Shown one piece after another: positions 27,172 to 36,268 of a stretch of 64,000 nucleotides of DNA. Position numbers and translations under genes: made by a program. The stretch covers positions 248,001-312,000 of the forward strand of contig CAWIHS010000003.1 of NCBI GenBank assembly GCA_963836005.1. Reading direction: 5' to 3'. The stretch comes from CAWIHS01 sp963836005 (GTDB lineage Bacteria; Pseudomonadota; Gammaproteobacteria; GRL18). The notes beneath the pieces are model-generated. The model was given only the letters and a program-made list of their open reading frames with translations, was not told the origin of the DNA and made no database searches. Each line of letters begins with the position of its first letter. Position 1 is the stretch's first letter.

Positions 27172-28914
27172 CTAATAATTACTTAACCAGATGGATTGAT
27201 AGGGCTCCAGTTCAAGAGAAAAGCTGGTATCATCAAGTTTCCAGCCGGTAAGCAGATCACGCCACTGATCTGTAGTGATAAGATTAATGTCCTTGAGGCT
27301 GATGCTGAGCTTTTCATAATGTATATTACTGATCGAAAAAATACTCTGTTCACGATCGATACTTTCGCGCCAGAATGCAAAAACATTCTCTCCCAGATGT
27401 AAGGTAAATTGTGTTGCATTGGGATGAAAAGCCGGTTGCTGCTTGCGGATCTTCAGCAGGCGCTTCAACTCAGTCAGTATCCTGTAATGAGGTGAAACTG
27501 GATTGGACAGCAGTTCATTGAGTTCATTCAGCTGCCAGACATGCCGGTTGATGGCACGATTATTACTGCTATGTTTCACCTTATCATAGTCATTGCGCGT
27601 TCCCAGCATACTATGAATATAAAAGGCCGGTAAGCCTTCAAGCGCCATCATGATCGTATGTGCACAGATAAAACGTTCAAACTGCCATCTGTCAGGACCA
27701 TGATCTACTGTTCCTTGCAGGGCGTCATAGAGGCTGACATTGATTTCATAGGGCTTATGTTCTGCTCTCTGTGTTTCTCTGGTCGAAATACGCGCACCGA
27801 AACTGCTCATGGTGCTGACCAGCGTATTGATTTCCTGCTCTGCAAGTAAACCTTCTACCGGCCTGAGTCCTATACCATCATGTGAGGCGATAAAATTTAA
27901 ATAGGTAGTTCCCATTCTTGCAGGCGGCATACTCATGAGCCAGGTTTTCAAATGCCGACAATTACCAGTGATCAAGGTATAGATCAATAAGGGCGGCAGA
28001 GAAAAATTGTAGATAAGATGAGCTTCATTGGAATTACCGAAATAAGTTAAATTTTCACGGTTTGGTACATTGGTTTCAGTAATGACAATAGACTGAGGAG
28101 ATTTATATTCAATCAAAGTTCGTAACAACTTAATAATTTCGTGAGTCTCCTGCAAGTGAATGCAGGTTGTAGCAGATTTTTTCCATAAAAATGCCACCGC
28201 ATCGAGACGAAAAATTGTTATTCCATTATCAAGATAATGAGCGATGATCTTGATGATTTCCAATAACACCCGGGTATTACGAAAATCCAGATCAATCTGA
28301 TCATGACTGAACGTGCACCAGACTTTTTTTATCCCATTGAGAGTCTGTACTTCTTTTAACAACGGCGATGTGCGCGGCCTGACCACCTTAGAGATATCAA
28401 AGTCATCAGCTACTTCGATAAAATAATCTTGACCGGGAGATAAATTATTTTTAAAATTATCAAACCACTGGCTTCTTGATGAAATATGATTAACCACCAG
28501 ATCTGCCATAATTTTATATTCTCTGGATAAAGTCCTGATATCCTCCCAATCACCCAGACCATCATTGACTTTAAGATAATCTATAACAGCAAACCCGTCA
28601 TCTGAACTGTAGGGAAAAAAAGGTAAAATATGCAGCCAGGTAATGGTTTCTTGCAGATTTTGTTGCAAAAACTCATGCAGACAATCCAGAGGTTTTCTCG
28701 TTTTAGCCTTGAGACTGTCACCATAACTAATCAGCAAAACATCATTCTGATCCCAATGGTTGGCATAAGATTGTAATTTACAGCCTTTATCTTCAATCTG
28801 AATAGCATCCAGGATCTTATAAACCAGACAGGAATGATTATGCTCTGGATAAATAAACTCCAGATGCTGTTCCAGCTTTAGTATAAATTCGCCGTAAGCA
28901 CTTAATGCGTCCAT
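27172..28914 (-). CDS. GH13_18 sugar phosphorylase, probably glucosylglycerate phosphorylase
   Basis: A 580-residue glycoside hydrolase of family 13, subfamily 18 (sucrose phosphorylase type). The catalytic triad is visible: nucleophile Asp238 in IFRLDAVAF, acid/base Glu280 in VITETNVPN, and Asp346 in ASHDGIGLRPVEG. WLHILPFFPYSSDDGFAV and ADLVVNHIS are typical of the subfamily. These enzymes split an alpha-glucoside with phosphate to give glucose 1-phosphate. The neighbours are a glucosyl-3-phosphoglycerate synthase-like gene (15 bases upstream) and an HAD phosphatase, so glucosylglycerate is the most likely substrate; sucrose remains possible. Cytoplasmic. It is probably the third gene of the operon. 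Confidence 0.85.
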   Translation of the reverse strand: MDALSAYGEFILKLEQHLEFIYPEHNHSCLVYKILDAIQIEDKGCKLQSYANHWDQNDVLLISYGDSLKAKTRKPLDCLHEFLQQNLQETITWLHILPFFPYSSDDGFAVIDYLKVNDGLGDWEDIRTLSREYKIMADLVVNHISSRSQWFDNFKNNLSPGQDYFIEVADDFDISKVVRPRTSPLLKEVQTLNGIKKVWCTFSHDQIDLDFRNTRVLLEIIKIIAHYLDNGITIFRLDAVAFLWKKSATTCIHLQETHEIIKLLRTLIEYKSPQSIVITETNVPNRENLTYFGNSNEAHLIYNFSLPPLLIYTLITGNCRHLKTWLMSMPPARMGTTYLNFIASHDGIGLRPVEGLLAEQEINTLVSTMSSFGARISTRETQRAEHKPYEINVSLYDALQGTVDHGPDRWQFERFICAHTIMMALEGLPAFYIHSMLGTRNDYDKVKHSSNNRAINRHVWQLNELNELLSNPVSPHYRILTELKRLLKIRKQQPAFHPNATQFTLHLGENVFAFWRESIDREQSIFSISNIHYEKLSISLKDINLITTDQWRDLLTGWKLDDTSFSLELEPYQSIWLSNY

Positions 28915-28928
28915 TAGTTTTGTTTTCC

Positions 28929-30149
28929 TTACCCGTAATTATTCATATCTTCTGCAACAGCCTGTAGCAATTCTTTTTGAATTGTTGGGATGGCACTGAT
29001 GACACGATTCCAGCTGGGCATAAAGGGTGTTTCCAGAGGTTTATCAAAAAATTCCGCACCGGCCAGCATAATATTTGCAGAAAATAATTCCACCGCCTGT
29101 TCTTCAAAATGCCGGTCCAGCTTGAGGCCATTTATCGTCGCATCATCTGCATACATTTGTATAAAGTCCAGAGCAATACGATAGTAGGTAGCTTTTAAGG
29201 TGCGGAATTTCTCGGGCGTTAAAATTTCTCCATTCGCCGCCAGTTTTCTAAACAAGGCTTTGCAAATGTCCATACTCATTCTGGAAAGCCCGGTGGTCTG
29301 ATCATCAAATGAGATATCCTGATGCTTATGATCATAGCTATCTGCAATTTCAACCTGACAAATACGGTTAATAGCATGGTTTCGTTGAATCTCTGACAAT
29401 ACACCCAATTCAAGTCCCCAGTTGCTGGGAATTTTTAAATCCTTAACCGCATTGGTAGTAAAGACCATTTCACCAGCCAACGGATAGCGAAAACTATCCA
29501 GATAACATAAAAAATCCAGCGGGCCACAGACTTTTTTCAATGCACGGATCAGGGGTGTTACCAATAACCGACTGACACGTCCATTCATTTTATGTTCAGC
29601 AATACGGCTGTAGTAACCCTTGCAATATTCATAATTAAAGCCGGTATTTACTACCGGATAAATGAGTTTGGCCAGCATTTCTTTTGAATACGTCAGAATA
29701 TCGCAATCATGTAGAGCAATAACCTGACTATTGTTTCTGGCCAGAATATACCCCATGCAATACCAGACATTGCGTCCTTTGCCCTGTTCCATCGGGGCCA
29801 GTCCTTCACTTTTTAACAATTCATCTATGACCTGTAATCTACTGCCGTCATTCCATAATACACTGTGTTTTTGCGTCAGCCTGGAGAAATATTTTAGCGC
29901 ATGTCTGTATTGGGAAATATCAGCCCTGTCAAGGCCAATTACTATTTCATTAATGTAAGAGATCTGTTGTAATTCATTGATAATATGCTCAAGTGCAGGT
30001 CCCTGAAGCTCTGAATAAAGAGACGGCAGCAGTAAGGTAATTGGCCGGGTTCTGGAGAATTCAAGCAACTGTTGTTCTCGTTCACTATCAAATTCAGCAT
30101 TTAAATTATGAAGAGTCGTAACTGCACCGTTTTGAAAAAAATCACCCAC
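28929..30149 (-). CDS. Glucosyl-3-phosphoglycerate synthase-like glycosyltransferase
   Basis: A 406-residue GT-A glycosyltransferase of the GT81-type group. The start is GTG at 30149 behind AAGG. Visible parts: TLLLPSLYSEL and the INEIVIGLDRAD strand, then GKGRNVWYCMGYILA and the metal-binding ALHDCDILTY (Asp148, Asp150), and AGEMVFTTNAVKDLKIPSNW with GLELGVL. The enzyme would transfer glucose from NDP-glucose to 3-phosphoglycerate, giving glucosyl-3-phosphoglycerate. That product fits the HAD phosphatase upstream, and the phosphorylase downstream would recycle the solute. The donor cannot be read from sequence. Cytoplasmic. Confidence 0.82.
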   Translation of the reverse strand: MGDFFQNGAVTTLHNLNAEFDSEREQQLLEFSRTRPITLLLPSLYSELQGPALEHIINELQQISYINEIVIGLDRADISQYRHALKYFSRLTQKHSVLWNDGSRLQVIDELLKSEGLAPMEQGKGRNVWYCMGYILARNNSQVIALHDCDILTYSKEMLAKLIYPVVNTGFNYEYCKGYYSRIAEHKMNGRVSRLLVTPLIRALKKVCGPLDFLCYLDSFRYPLAGEMVFTTNAVKDLKIPSNWGLELGVLSEIQRNHAINRICQVEIADSYDHKHQDISFDDQTTGLSRMSMDICKALFRKLAANGEILTPEKFRTLKATYYRIALDFIQMYADDATINGLKLDRHFEEQAVELFSANIMLAGAEFFDKPLETPFMPSWNRVISAIPTIQKELLQAVAEDMNNYG

Positions 30150-30176
30150 ATTATTTACCTTCTTTAAAAATTAATT

Positions 30177-30329
30177 AGTGTCCTTCCATTTTTAGATGGA
30201 CACTTGTGGCACAGGGATGTGCTACCATTTTTAATGATGACAAATCATTGAAAATGCAGCAAAAGAAAAATCACATTTTTTTCTTTTGCGTTCCATAATA
30301 GAGCCAGAATGGCTATTTATGGATGGAAA
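30177..30329 (+). repeat. R2 repeat, full copy
   Basis: About 153 bp, three hairpins in a row: AGTGTCC...GGACACT, AAAAGAAAAA...TTTTTCTTTT, and CCATAATAGAGCC...GGCTATTTATGG. It lies between the synthase and the phosphatase gene and supplies the last codons of the latter. Similar copies at 13126, 33152 and 36103. Confidence 0.85.
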
Positions 30330-31170
30330 CTAATTTTTCTAACCTGGCATTAATTAAGGGTTCCAGCATTTCAATCCAGCCCGCAGTCCCATTTTCAATA
30401 CTGTAAATCGTTTTCTTTTTACCTTCAACAACCAGTTTTTCAGCATTGTTTTTCACTACCAGGGCATAGTCAGCTTCGTTCAGCATACTGATATCATTCA
30501 TACTGTCCCCGATAGCAATGACTATTTTGTTCACGTTTGGGGTGAATTTCCAGTGATTGAGCAACCATTGCATTGCCTGTCCCTTACTGCAATGACTGCC
30601 CAGATGAATAAAACGCCCGCCTGCTTGTGTTTCAATGTTGTGAGACGCTAATTTTTTTTTAAAAATTTTCAGTTGCTGCTGATCATCTTGCCAGACTACA
30701 GGTTCAGAAAAAGATCTCTGCTTAGCCGCATAGGCATCTTCGAGATTTAACAGTGTTAAATCTGATAACTGTTGCAGCGTTAAATCATCAAAACCAGTAT
30801 ATTTAAAATGGTATTTCTGTTTGAGTTGATTAGCTGTTTTGATGATAAAACTACGTTTACTCGCAAAAGTTTTTATGTAATTATCCTCTATCCTCATCAG
30901 CTTATTAGTGTTTATCGACAGATATTTGTCTGCCGCGGCAGCACTAAAGATCACAGCAGCCCCATTTTCAATAATACAGGGGGTATCAAGCTGCAGCTGT
31001 TCGTGTAGTTTGATTATCTCCAGCTCGGTTTTACTACTGTTAATTATCAGAGGAATATCATTTTGTTTCAGTTTCTGCAGCAGAGGAACAGCCTGCTGAA
31101 AACTATAATTATTGTGATCTAGCAAACTGCCATCAAGATCAGTAAATATAATGATGTTATTTTTATTCAT
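30313..31170 (-). CDS. HAD phosphatase, glucosyl/mannosyl-3-phosphoglycerate phosphatase type
   Basis: A 285-residue HAD-superfamily enzyme of the Cof/MpgP branch. Motif I is FTDLDGSLLD (nucleophile Asp11, acid Asp13), motif II is INSSKT (Ser45), and motif IV is IGDSMND (Asp222, Asp226). KTELEIIKLHEQL after motif II is typical of the MpgP/YedP group, which removes phosphate from mannosyl- or glucosyl-3-phosphoglycerate. With the synthase next to it, it would finish glucosylglycerate. The last codons (SIHK) and the stop lie inside an R2 repeat, so the original C-terminus may have been replaced by the repeat. First gene of the cluster. Confidence 0.85.
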   Translation of the reverse strand: MNKNNIIIFTDLDGSLLDHNNYSFQQAVPLLQKLKQNDIPLIINSSKTELEIIKLHEQLQLDTPCIIENGAAVIFSAAAADKYLSINTNKLMRIEDNYIKTFASKRSFIIKTANQLKQKYHFKYTGFDDLTLQQLSDLTLLNLEDAYAAKQRSFSEPVVWQDDQQQLKIFKKKLASHNIETQAGGRFIHLGSHCSKGQAMQWLLNHWKFTPNVNKIVIAIGDSMNDISMLNEADYALVVKNNAEKLVVEGKKKTIYSIENGTAGWIEMLEPLINARLEKLVSIHK

Positions 31171-31763
31171 AAAGAATCGGTTTAATGAATATCAGGCTCG
31201 CATTTATAGTCATCTATATTCACATTGCTAATCTATGTAATTTAACTTAGCAATATGTTTGCCAATATCCTGAGACAGTTATTAAATCAGCTTTAAATTG
31301 GGAGCTGGAAAATTATTTCGCTACTCCTTAAGTTTTGCTGCAAACCGGCTGGTAATGCACATTTAATACATATGAACGCCATTATATTTGACCTTATTGG
31401 AGAGCAAGTATGACTTCACTAAATCTCTGCAGGATAATATTTGGAATTTTAGTGAAATATAGCATGCACCAATTTAGTGCATCGTTATGGAATGTCAGGG
31501 CGGTATTGAATCGATTGCGTGCAGAAAAATAAGGCAGCAGAGTTAATCTGCTGCTAAATTTAATGATTGAATGCAATCACAGTCAAGCTCCAGTATCTCA
31601 GTAATAAGAAACTTTATCGTTCTCCCAACCCTAACCTTCCCCCTCAGATTTAGAGAAGGAGTAGAGCTTAAAAGAAGTTAAATACGCTTTTTTGTAATGA
31701 ACCCAAATTACTACGAATATGCTACAATACAACATAGAATTAACCTGAGCAGGTATAAACTAA
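31171..31763. other. Divergent intergenic region
   Basis: About 590 bases between the phosphatase and the DUF2914 gene. Contains a degenerate CCCTAACCTTCCCCCTC repeat near 31626 (the dispersed hairpin family). No gene recognised. Confidence 0.45.
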
Positions 31764-33035
31764 ATGGCTGAGAAACTCAGTATACAGATTGATTTAAGTG
31801 AAAAAAAAGCAGCAGTGGAAACCCTGGCTTCCATTGCCCCTGCTCCGCCTGATGTGGTTTATCACTATGACAGAATTTTTGTTGCTCTGATTGTGACAGT
31901 AGGCATACTCTATGCGGCCTATTATTTCATTTTCGGCGACAACAATGAAAATGTGACAGAACCACCCTATCAGACAGCACAGACTCTTGCAGTAAATCCG
32001 AAACCGGCTACAAACAGTAACGATGCAGTTCCACCGGATCCAGGAGAGCAGATGCCTATGGCTACTGATACAGCACCAGAGATAACACCTGCTATAGCTT
32101 CTAAACAGCCTGTGCAGCTTCCAGCACAGGAGCATGAACAGCAGCTATCAGTTAATAAGCAGGAATTTCAGGCACCGGACACCAGTCCATTTCTAGAACC
32201 AGAACCAGAACCAGAGCCAGAACAAACTCAGGATTTGTCTGATAACAATATGAGTATCGGGTCTGACACCAGCAAGGAAAAATCAGATTTCTCAAAAGCC
32301 GTTAAAACTGCTCTAAACCAGAGCACCGACAGACCCATACCTAATCTGCCGACCGCTGATGTTCAACTGGGTTCAGACCCCACTGCACTTATTAGTCAAA
32401 CTAAAAGCATAGATAATGATGTAACTGATAAATCGATGAATATCGATATTCGTGAAGCAGGCAATGGCAATTCAGCACCGACCAGTGCAAAAGAACAGTG
32501 GGATAAACAGCAACAGGCTAATGAAACACAAGCTAACCCGGCTGAAAACCTGAAAACTCCAGAGATAACAAACACTCAGACGCGCAGTCAAAACGTTCAG
32601 GAAATACCCGTCAAACAAAACACTGCTAATACAATGATTAATTCTGCTTCCGTTACCCCCGAAACTGAAAAATCATCAAAAATAATACCCGTGCAGGTAT
32701 TATCTAATAAATTAAGCCGGGTACAGTTAACCTCGAGTGTTTATAAGAAAGAACCTGTAGACCAGCTTTCTTCCCCTGTCATCGGTAACAAAACCCAGGC
32801 GACAAAAATCTATCTGTTTACTCAACTGGATAACAGCAAGGGGAGCAGCATAGAACATCAATGGTGGCATAAAGGCAAACTGGTGAGCAAAAAAAAATTT
32901 ACTGCATTGGGCAATCGCTGGCGCTGTTACTCTAGCAAGAACATTAGCAAATACCGGCAGGGGGATTGGCAGCTCAAGGTCGTGGATGAAAACGGTAAGC
33001 TGATGGCAGAAACGGCTTTTGAATTTAAAATTTAA
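31764..33035 (+). CDS. Membrane-anchored protein with C-terminal DUF2914 domain
   Basis: A 423-residue protein. One membrane segment lies at about 37-57 (VALIVTVGILYAAYYFIFG); the N-terminal 35 residues are in the cytoplasm and the rest outside. Residues 60-320 are low-complexity: Pro, Gln, Asn and Glu rich, with an EPEPEPEPE run at about 148-156. The last 80 residues fit DUF2914: KIYLFTQLDN, HQWWHKGKLVSKKKF, GNRWRCYSSKN, GDWQLKVVDENGKL. DUF2914 is a small periplasmic beta domain of unknown role, often with signalling proteins. A GGDEF protein is convergent next to it. The long linker could span the periplasm. Confidence 0.82.
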   Translation: MAEKLSIQIDLSEKKAAVETLASIAPAPPDVVYHYDRIFVALIVTVGILYAAYYFIFGDNNENVTEPPYQTAQTLAVNPKPATNSNDAVPPDPGEQMPMATDTAPEITPAIASKQPVQLPAQEHEQQLSVNKQEFQAPDTSPFLEPEPEPEPEQTQDLSDNNMSIGSDTSKEKSDFSKAVKTALNQSTDRPIPNLPTADVQLGSDPTALISQTKSIDNDVTDKSMNIDIREAGNGNSAPTSAKEQWDKQQQANETQANPAENLKTPEITNTQTRSQNVQEIPVKQNTANTMINSASVTPETEKSSKIIPVQVLSNKLSRVQLTSSVYKKEPVDQLSSPVIGNKTQATKIYLFTQLDNSKGSSIEHQWWHKGKLVSKKKFTALGNRWRCYSSKNISKYRQGDWQLKVVDENGKLMAETAFEFKI

Positions 33036-33151
33036 ATCGCCTACTGTTCTGGTTCTGACAGGTTATACCATTAGCATTGGTAATTTACATTCTCCTGAAT
33101 ACTCAGTTTATAACGAGCACTGCCAGGCAGCCTAAACCACATGACTTAAGT

Positions 33152-33305
33152 AGTGTCTATCCGTTTTTAGATAGACACTTGTGGTCCAGAGATGTGCTAG
33201 CATATTTAATGATGACAAGTCATTGAAAATGCAGCAAAAGAAAAATCACACTTTTTCTTTTGCGTTCCATAATATAGCCAGGAGGGCTATATTATGGATG
33301 AAAAC
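33152..33305 (+). repeat. R2 repeat, full copy
   Basis: About 154 bp with all three hairpins, including the palindromic end CCATAATATAGCC...GGCTATATTATGG. It lies between the convergent DUF2914 and GGDEF genes. Confidence 0.88.
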
Positions 33306-33398
33306 CAAGTTGTTATTTCAGGATTTATTCCTGATTCCACCTGAAGGGTGAATCCAGTATGCCTGAAAAATCATGCGAACTCAGTGCATCGCGCTGGT

Positions 33399-35081
33399 TT
33401 ATTCAGGCTTATGGATATGAATACAATTACGACCTTTTTCCTTGGCCAGGTAGCAGGCAGCGTCTGCCAGACTGAGCGCCTCATTAATGGTATGCCCATC
33501 CTGTATTTTCATCAAACCAATGCTGACGCCAACTGAAAAACAGCTCGAACGCCAGTGAAACTTAAAATTTTCTATGGTCTTGCGAATCTTGTCAGCCAGT
33601 TGTGCAGCCTTAGCAAGCGGACAATATTCCATCAGAATAACGAATTCATCTCCGCCAATTCTGGCCAGCGTGTCACGGGAACGCATATGTTCCTGTAACA
33701 GCGTGGAAATCTGACGCAATAACTCGTCACCTGCGATATGCCCTGAGCTATCATTAATGATTTTGAACTGATCAAGGTCCAAATAGCAAAGAACATGGGT
33801 TTCATCGGAGCCGTAAGAACTTTGTAGCAAACGTTGCAAGCGACGGTCAAATTCACGTCGATTGATCAGGTTGGTCAATGCATCATGCGTGGCAAAATGT
33901 GCTAATTGCTCTTCGAGTTTGCGTTTTTCTGTGACATCACGGCAAACCACCATCAATCTGGGTTCAGAAACACCTGATTCCAGACTGATGCGTTGATGAA
34001 CCCATAATATAGAATCGTCCTTACGCACAAGACGGTATTCAAGACCATTATCAGGCATTGGGTTATCAAAATGATTTTCAAAAAACTCGAATACTGTTTT
34101 TTGATCCAGAGGGTGGATAACATTTGCTGCTGATTCACCGACCAGTTCCTCCACGGCATAACCTAACAGGCGGGCGCCAATTCTATTAATGGATAATATT
34201 TCACCGGCAGGATTAATCGTGGTGTAAATATCCGGCGCATTTTCATACAAGGCCTGATAACGCAGTTCGCTTAATCTCAACGCTTCTTCAGCCTGCACCT
34301 TCTCAGTGACATTTCTGAAAATGCCCCGGGTGGAGATAATTTCACCTTCTTTGACAATTGAACCGCAGTCACCCTCCAAAGCGACCGTTTCACCTGTTTT
34401 GGAGATAAAGTTAAAAGCTATACAGATCAGTGATTCTCCCCTGTTTAGTCGCTCAAATCGTTCCTGACAACAAACCAAACTGTCGGGGTGCAGTACATCC
34501 AGAAGATTAAGTGACTTGACTTCCTCTCTGCTGTAGCCCATAACCTTGCGCCAGGCATTATTGGTATAGATAAAAGAGCCATCCGGTAATAAACATTGAA
34601 TCAAGTCGTTGGTATTTTCAAAAATATCCAGATAGCGTTCCTTGCTGACCGTCAGTTCCTGTTCAATCAGACGACGCTGCTGCTCCTTTTCAAGCCTTAT
34701 TAGAGAGTTATCAATCAGGGCAGGAAGGCGGTTCAAAAATTTGTCATGCAGTTGAATAAACTGACAGATACCTAAGTCCAGACATTGCAGAGCAATGTTT
34801 TCATCGCCGCTACCATCTATCAGCATTAAAGCAGTTTCAGTATCTGTTGTTTGCGCTGATTCTGCCTGTATTAATTGAGGCACTTCCAGGGCGTTAAAGT
34901 CGGCTAATTCGAGTTCACAGATAATAATCTGCCATTGCCTGCATTGCAGTGCTTCCTGCAGCTCCTTTTTACGCTCAATACGTTGAATATAAAAATCAGT
35001 ATACCGGTTCAAGGCACGCTTGATCAGAGCTTCATTTTCTAATGAACCGGCCAGCAGCAGGTTTATGGTTTGGTGTGACAT
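33399..35081 (-). CDS. PAS-PAS-GGDEF diguanylate cyclase
   Basis: A 560-residue cytoplasmic signalling protein. The first 120 residues look like a receiver-like domain without the normal phospho-acceptor pattern. PAS domains follow at about 145-265 (YLDIFENTNDLIQCLLPDGS) and 270-385 (YQALYENAPDIYTTINPAGE). The GGDEF domain is C-terminal with RIGGDEF near residues 474-480, so it can make cyclic di-GMP from two GTP. The inhibitory I-site RSRD stands five residues before GGDEF, so product feedback is likely. LTNLINRREFDRRL and the YLDLDQFKIIND motif are intact. The sensed signal is unknown. Confidence 0.92.
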   Translation of the reverse strand: MSHQTINLLLAGSLENEALIKRALNRYTDFYIQRIERKKELQEALQCRQWQIIICELELADFNALEVPQLIQAESAQTTDTETALMLIDGSGDENIALQCLDLGICQFIQLHDKFLNRLPALIDNSLIRLEKEQQRRLIEQELTVSKERYLDIFENTNDLIQCLLPDGSFIYTNNAWRKVMGYSREEVKSLNLLDVLHPDSLVCCQERFERLNRGESLICIAFNFISKTGETVALEGDCGSIVKEGEIISTRGIFRNVTEKVQAEEALRLSELRYQALYENAPDIYTTINPAGEILSINRIGARLLGYAVEELVGESAANVIHPLDQKTVFEFFENHFDNPMPDNGLEYRLVRKDDSILWVHQRISLESGVSEPRLMVVCRDVTEKRKLEEQLAHFATHDALTNLINRREFDRRLQRLLQSSYGSDETHVLCYLDLDQFKIINDSSGHIAGDELLRQISTLLQEHMRSRDTLARIGGDEFVILMEYCPLAKAAQLADKIRKTIENFKFHWRSSCFSVGVSIGLMKIQDGHTINEALSLADAACYLAKEKGRNCIHIHKPE

Positions 35082-35185
35082 AGCATAGGGCTGAATATAG
35101 CTGTATTATCGGAAACAATATTGATTTTAGCGGATAACAGCAAAAAAATCTGCAAAGGAAATTTTAGTCTTGAAAAATATAACCA

Positions 35186-35956
35186 TCAGTTGATTTTTTT
35201 ATAATATTTGCAGCATACAACAATCCCCCAGACCAGGGCCGTGAGCATAATCAGTGATCCCAGTAAAAATGAAAATTTTGCAATCACATGGTCATAGGCG
35301 AGCAAACCGGATTCATTTAAAATAAACTCCCAGTCATGAAAACCATAAGGGGATGAATGGCCATAGTTTCCGCCTACCAGTGGTAAATCCCCGGCTCTGG
35401 CATCGTTTATATAGGGCGCAATGTCCAGAAAATTCTGCCCGGCCCACCATAGAGTAACCGACGCAGCAAAAGGATCACGGGTTTTAAAGAGAAATACCAG
35501 CAGGCAAATCAGCGGCATCAGGATCTGCATCAGGGTCCCTCCCAATGAGGTCATAAAAGACCCCAGAGGCCTGAAAAAAATATGACCTGCCTCATGAAAA
35601 GGCAGGTTTATCAGATGCATGAAGGACTCACCCACATAGTTGCTTGCTACCGAAGAGCTTATAAATAGCATACTCCAGACGGACAATCCAGCCAGTACCA
35701 AACTCCAGCCAATCAGGGTTACAGAACTAACCTCTTTTTCCCGCTCAAAAAGCAGCTGCTTAAGCGAGTGTTCATTAGGCTCATTCTCCGCATAAAAGCT
35801 GATATTTGCAGGTTGACCATGATATTGATAGTATTTGGCAAATACAATACCGCAGGCCTCGCATATGTCATTGCTGTCATTTTGTATAAGCTGACATTTA
35901 GGACAATTCATACTCAAATCTTTTAAAATCTGTTTACTCTCATGCTCATACTCCAT
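35186..35956 (-). CDS. Zinc-ribbon membrane protein with HEAGH motif
   Basis: A 256-residue protein. A zinc ribbon lies at about 18-35 (CPKC...CEAC). At about 80-102 a membrane segment (LIGWSLVLAGLSVWSMLF) leads to the motif LPFHEAGHIFF (His121, Glu122, His125), like the zinc-binding site of site-2-type membrane proteases. Further membrane segments follow at about 137-158 and 225-250. NFLDIAPYINDARAGDLPLV provides an Asp that could be the third ligand. It is probably an integral membrane metalloprotein, maybe a peptidase. The start could instead be the ATG before NCPKC. It is downstream of a divergent M16 gene and alone. Confidence 0.7.
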   Translation of the reverse strand: MEYEHESKQILKDLSMNCPKCQLIQNDSNDICEACGIVFAKYYQYHGQPANISFYAENEPNEHSLKQLLFEREKEVSSVTLIGWSLVLAGLSVWSMLFISSSVASNYVGESFMHLINLPFHEAGHIFFRPLGSFMTSLGGTLMQILMPLICLLVFLFKTRDPFAASVTLWWAGQNFLDIAPYINDARAGDLPLVGGNYGHSSPYGFHDWEFILNESGLLAYDHVIAKFSFLLGSLIMLTALVWGIVVCCKYYKKIN

Positions 35957-36069
35957 GACTCATGGTATGGGCCAGAAAATGTATTATATGAATAAAATCG
36001 CTTTCATACTGTCGAACAGGTTGAAAAAGCACCAGATCCTGAGATAAAGTCATATTTCTAATGTGTTTA

Positions 36070-36097
36070 CTGTTTACGTTTAACAAGACGTAAACAG
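36070..36097. promoter_or_regulatory. Perfect 10-bp palindromic hairpin
   Basis: CTGTTTACGT and ACGTAAACAG pair perfectly around TTAACAAG, in the divergent region. It may be an operator or an attenuator-like structure; no T tract follows, so it is not a plain terminator. Confidence 0.4.
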
Positions 36098-36102
36098 TTT
36101 CC

Positions 36103-36243
36103 AACCATAAATGGTCATCCTGGTTATTTTTGGAACGTAAAAGAAAAAAATGTGATTTTTTTACTGCATTTCTAATGACCTGTTATCATTAAAAATGGCA
36201 GCAAATCTCTCTGCCACATGTGTTCATTAAAAACTGATGGACA
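36103..36243 (-). repeat. R2 repeat, inverted copy
   Basis: About 140 bp. On the minus strand it reads like the other R2 copies (GTGGCAGAGAGATTTGCTGC, then GCAGTAAAAAAATCAC and TTTTACGTTCC), but is more diverged, and its third hairpin is degraded. It directly precedes the M16 gene. Confidence 0.7.
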
Positions 36244-36268
36244 ACTATGATATTTCATTTAGGGCTAT

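Larger units (their letters stand above)
35957..36268. other. Divergent intergenic region
   Basis: Between the HEAGH protein and the M16 gene. It holds a perfect hairpin at 36070-36097 and an inverted R2 copy, both listed separately. Confidence 0.5.
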
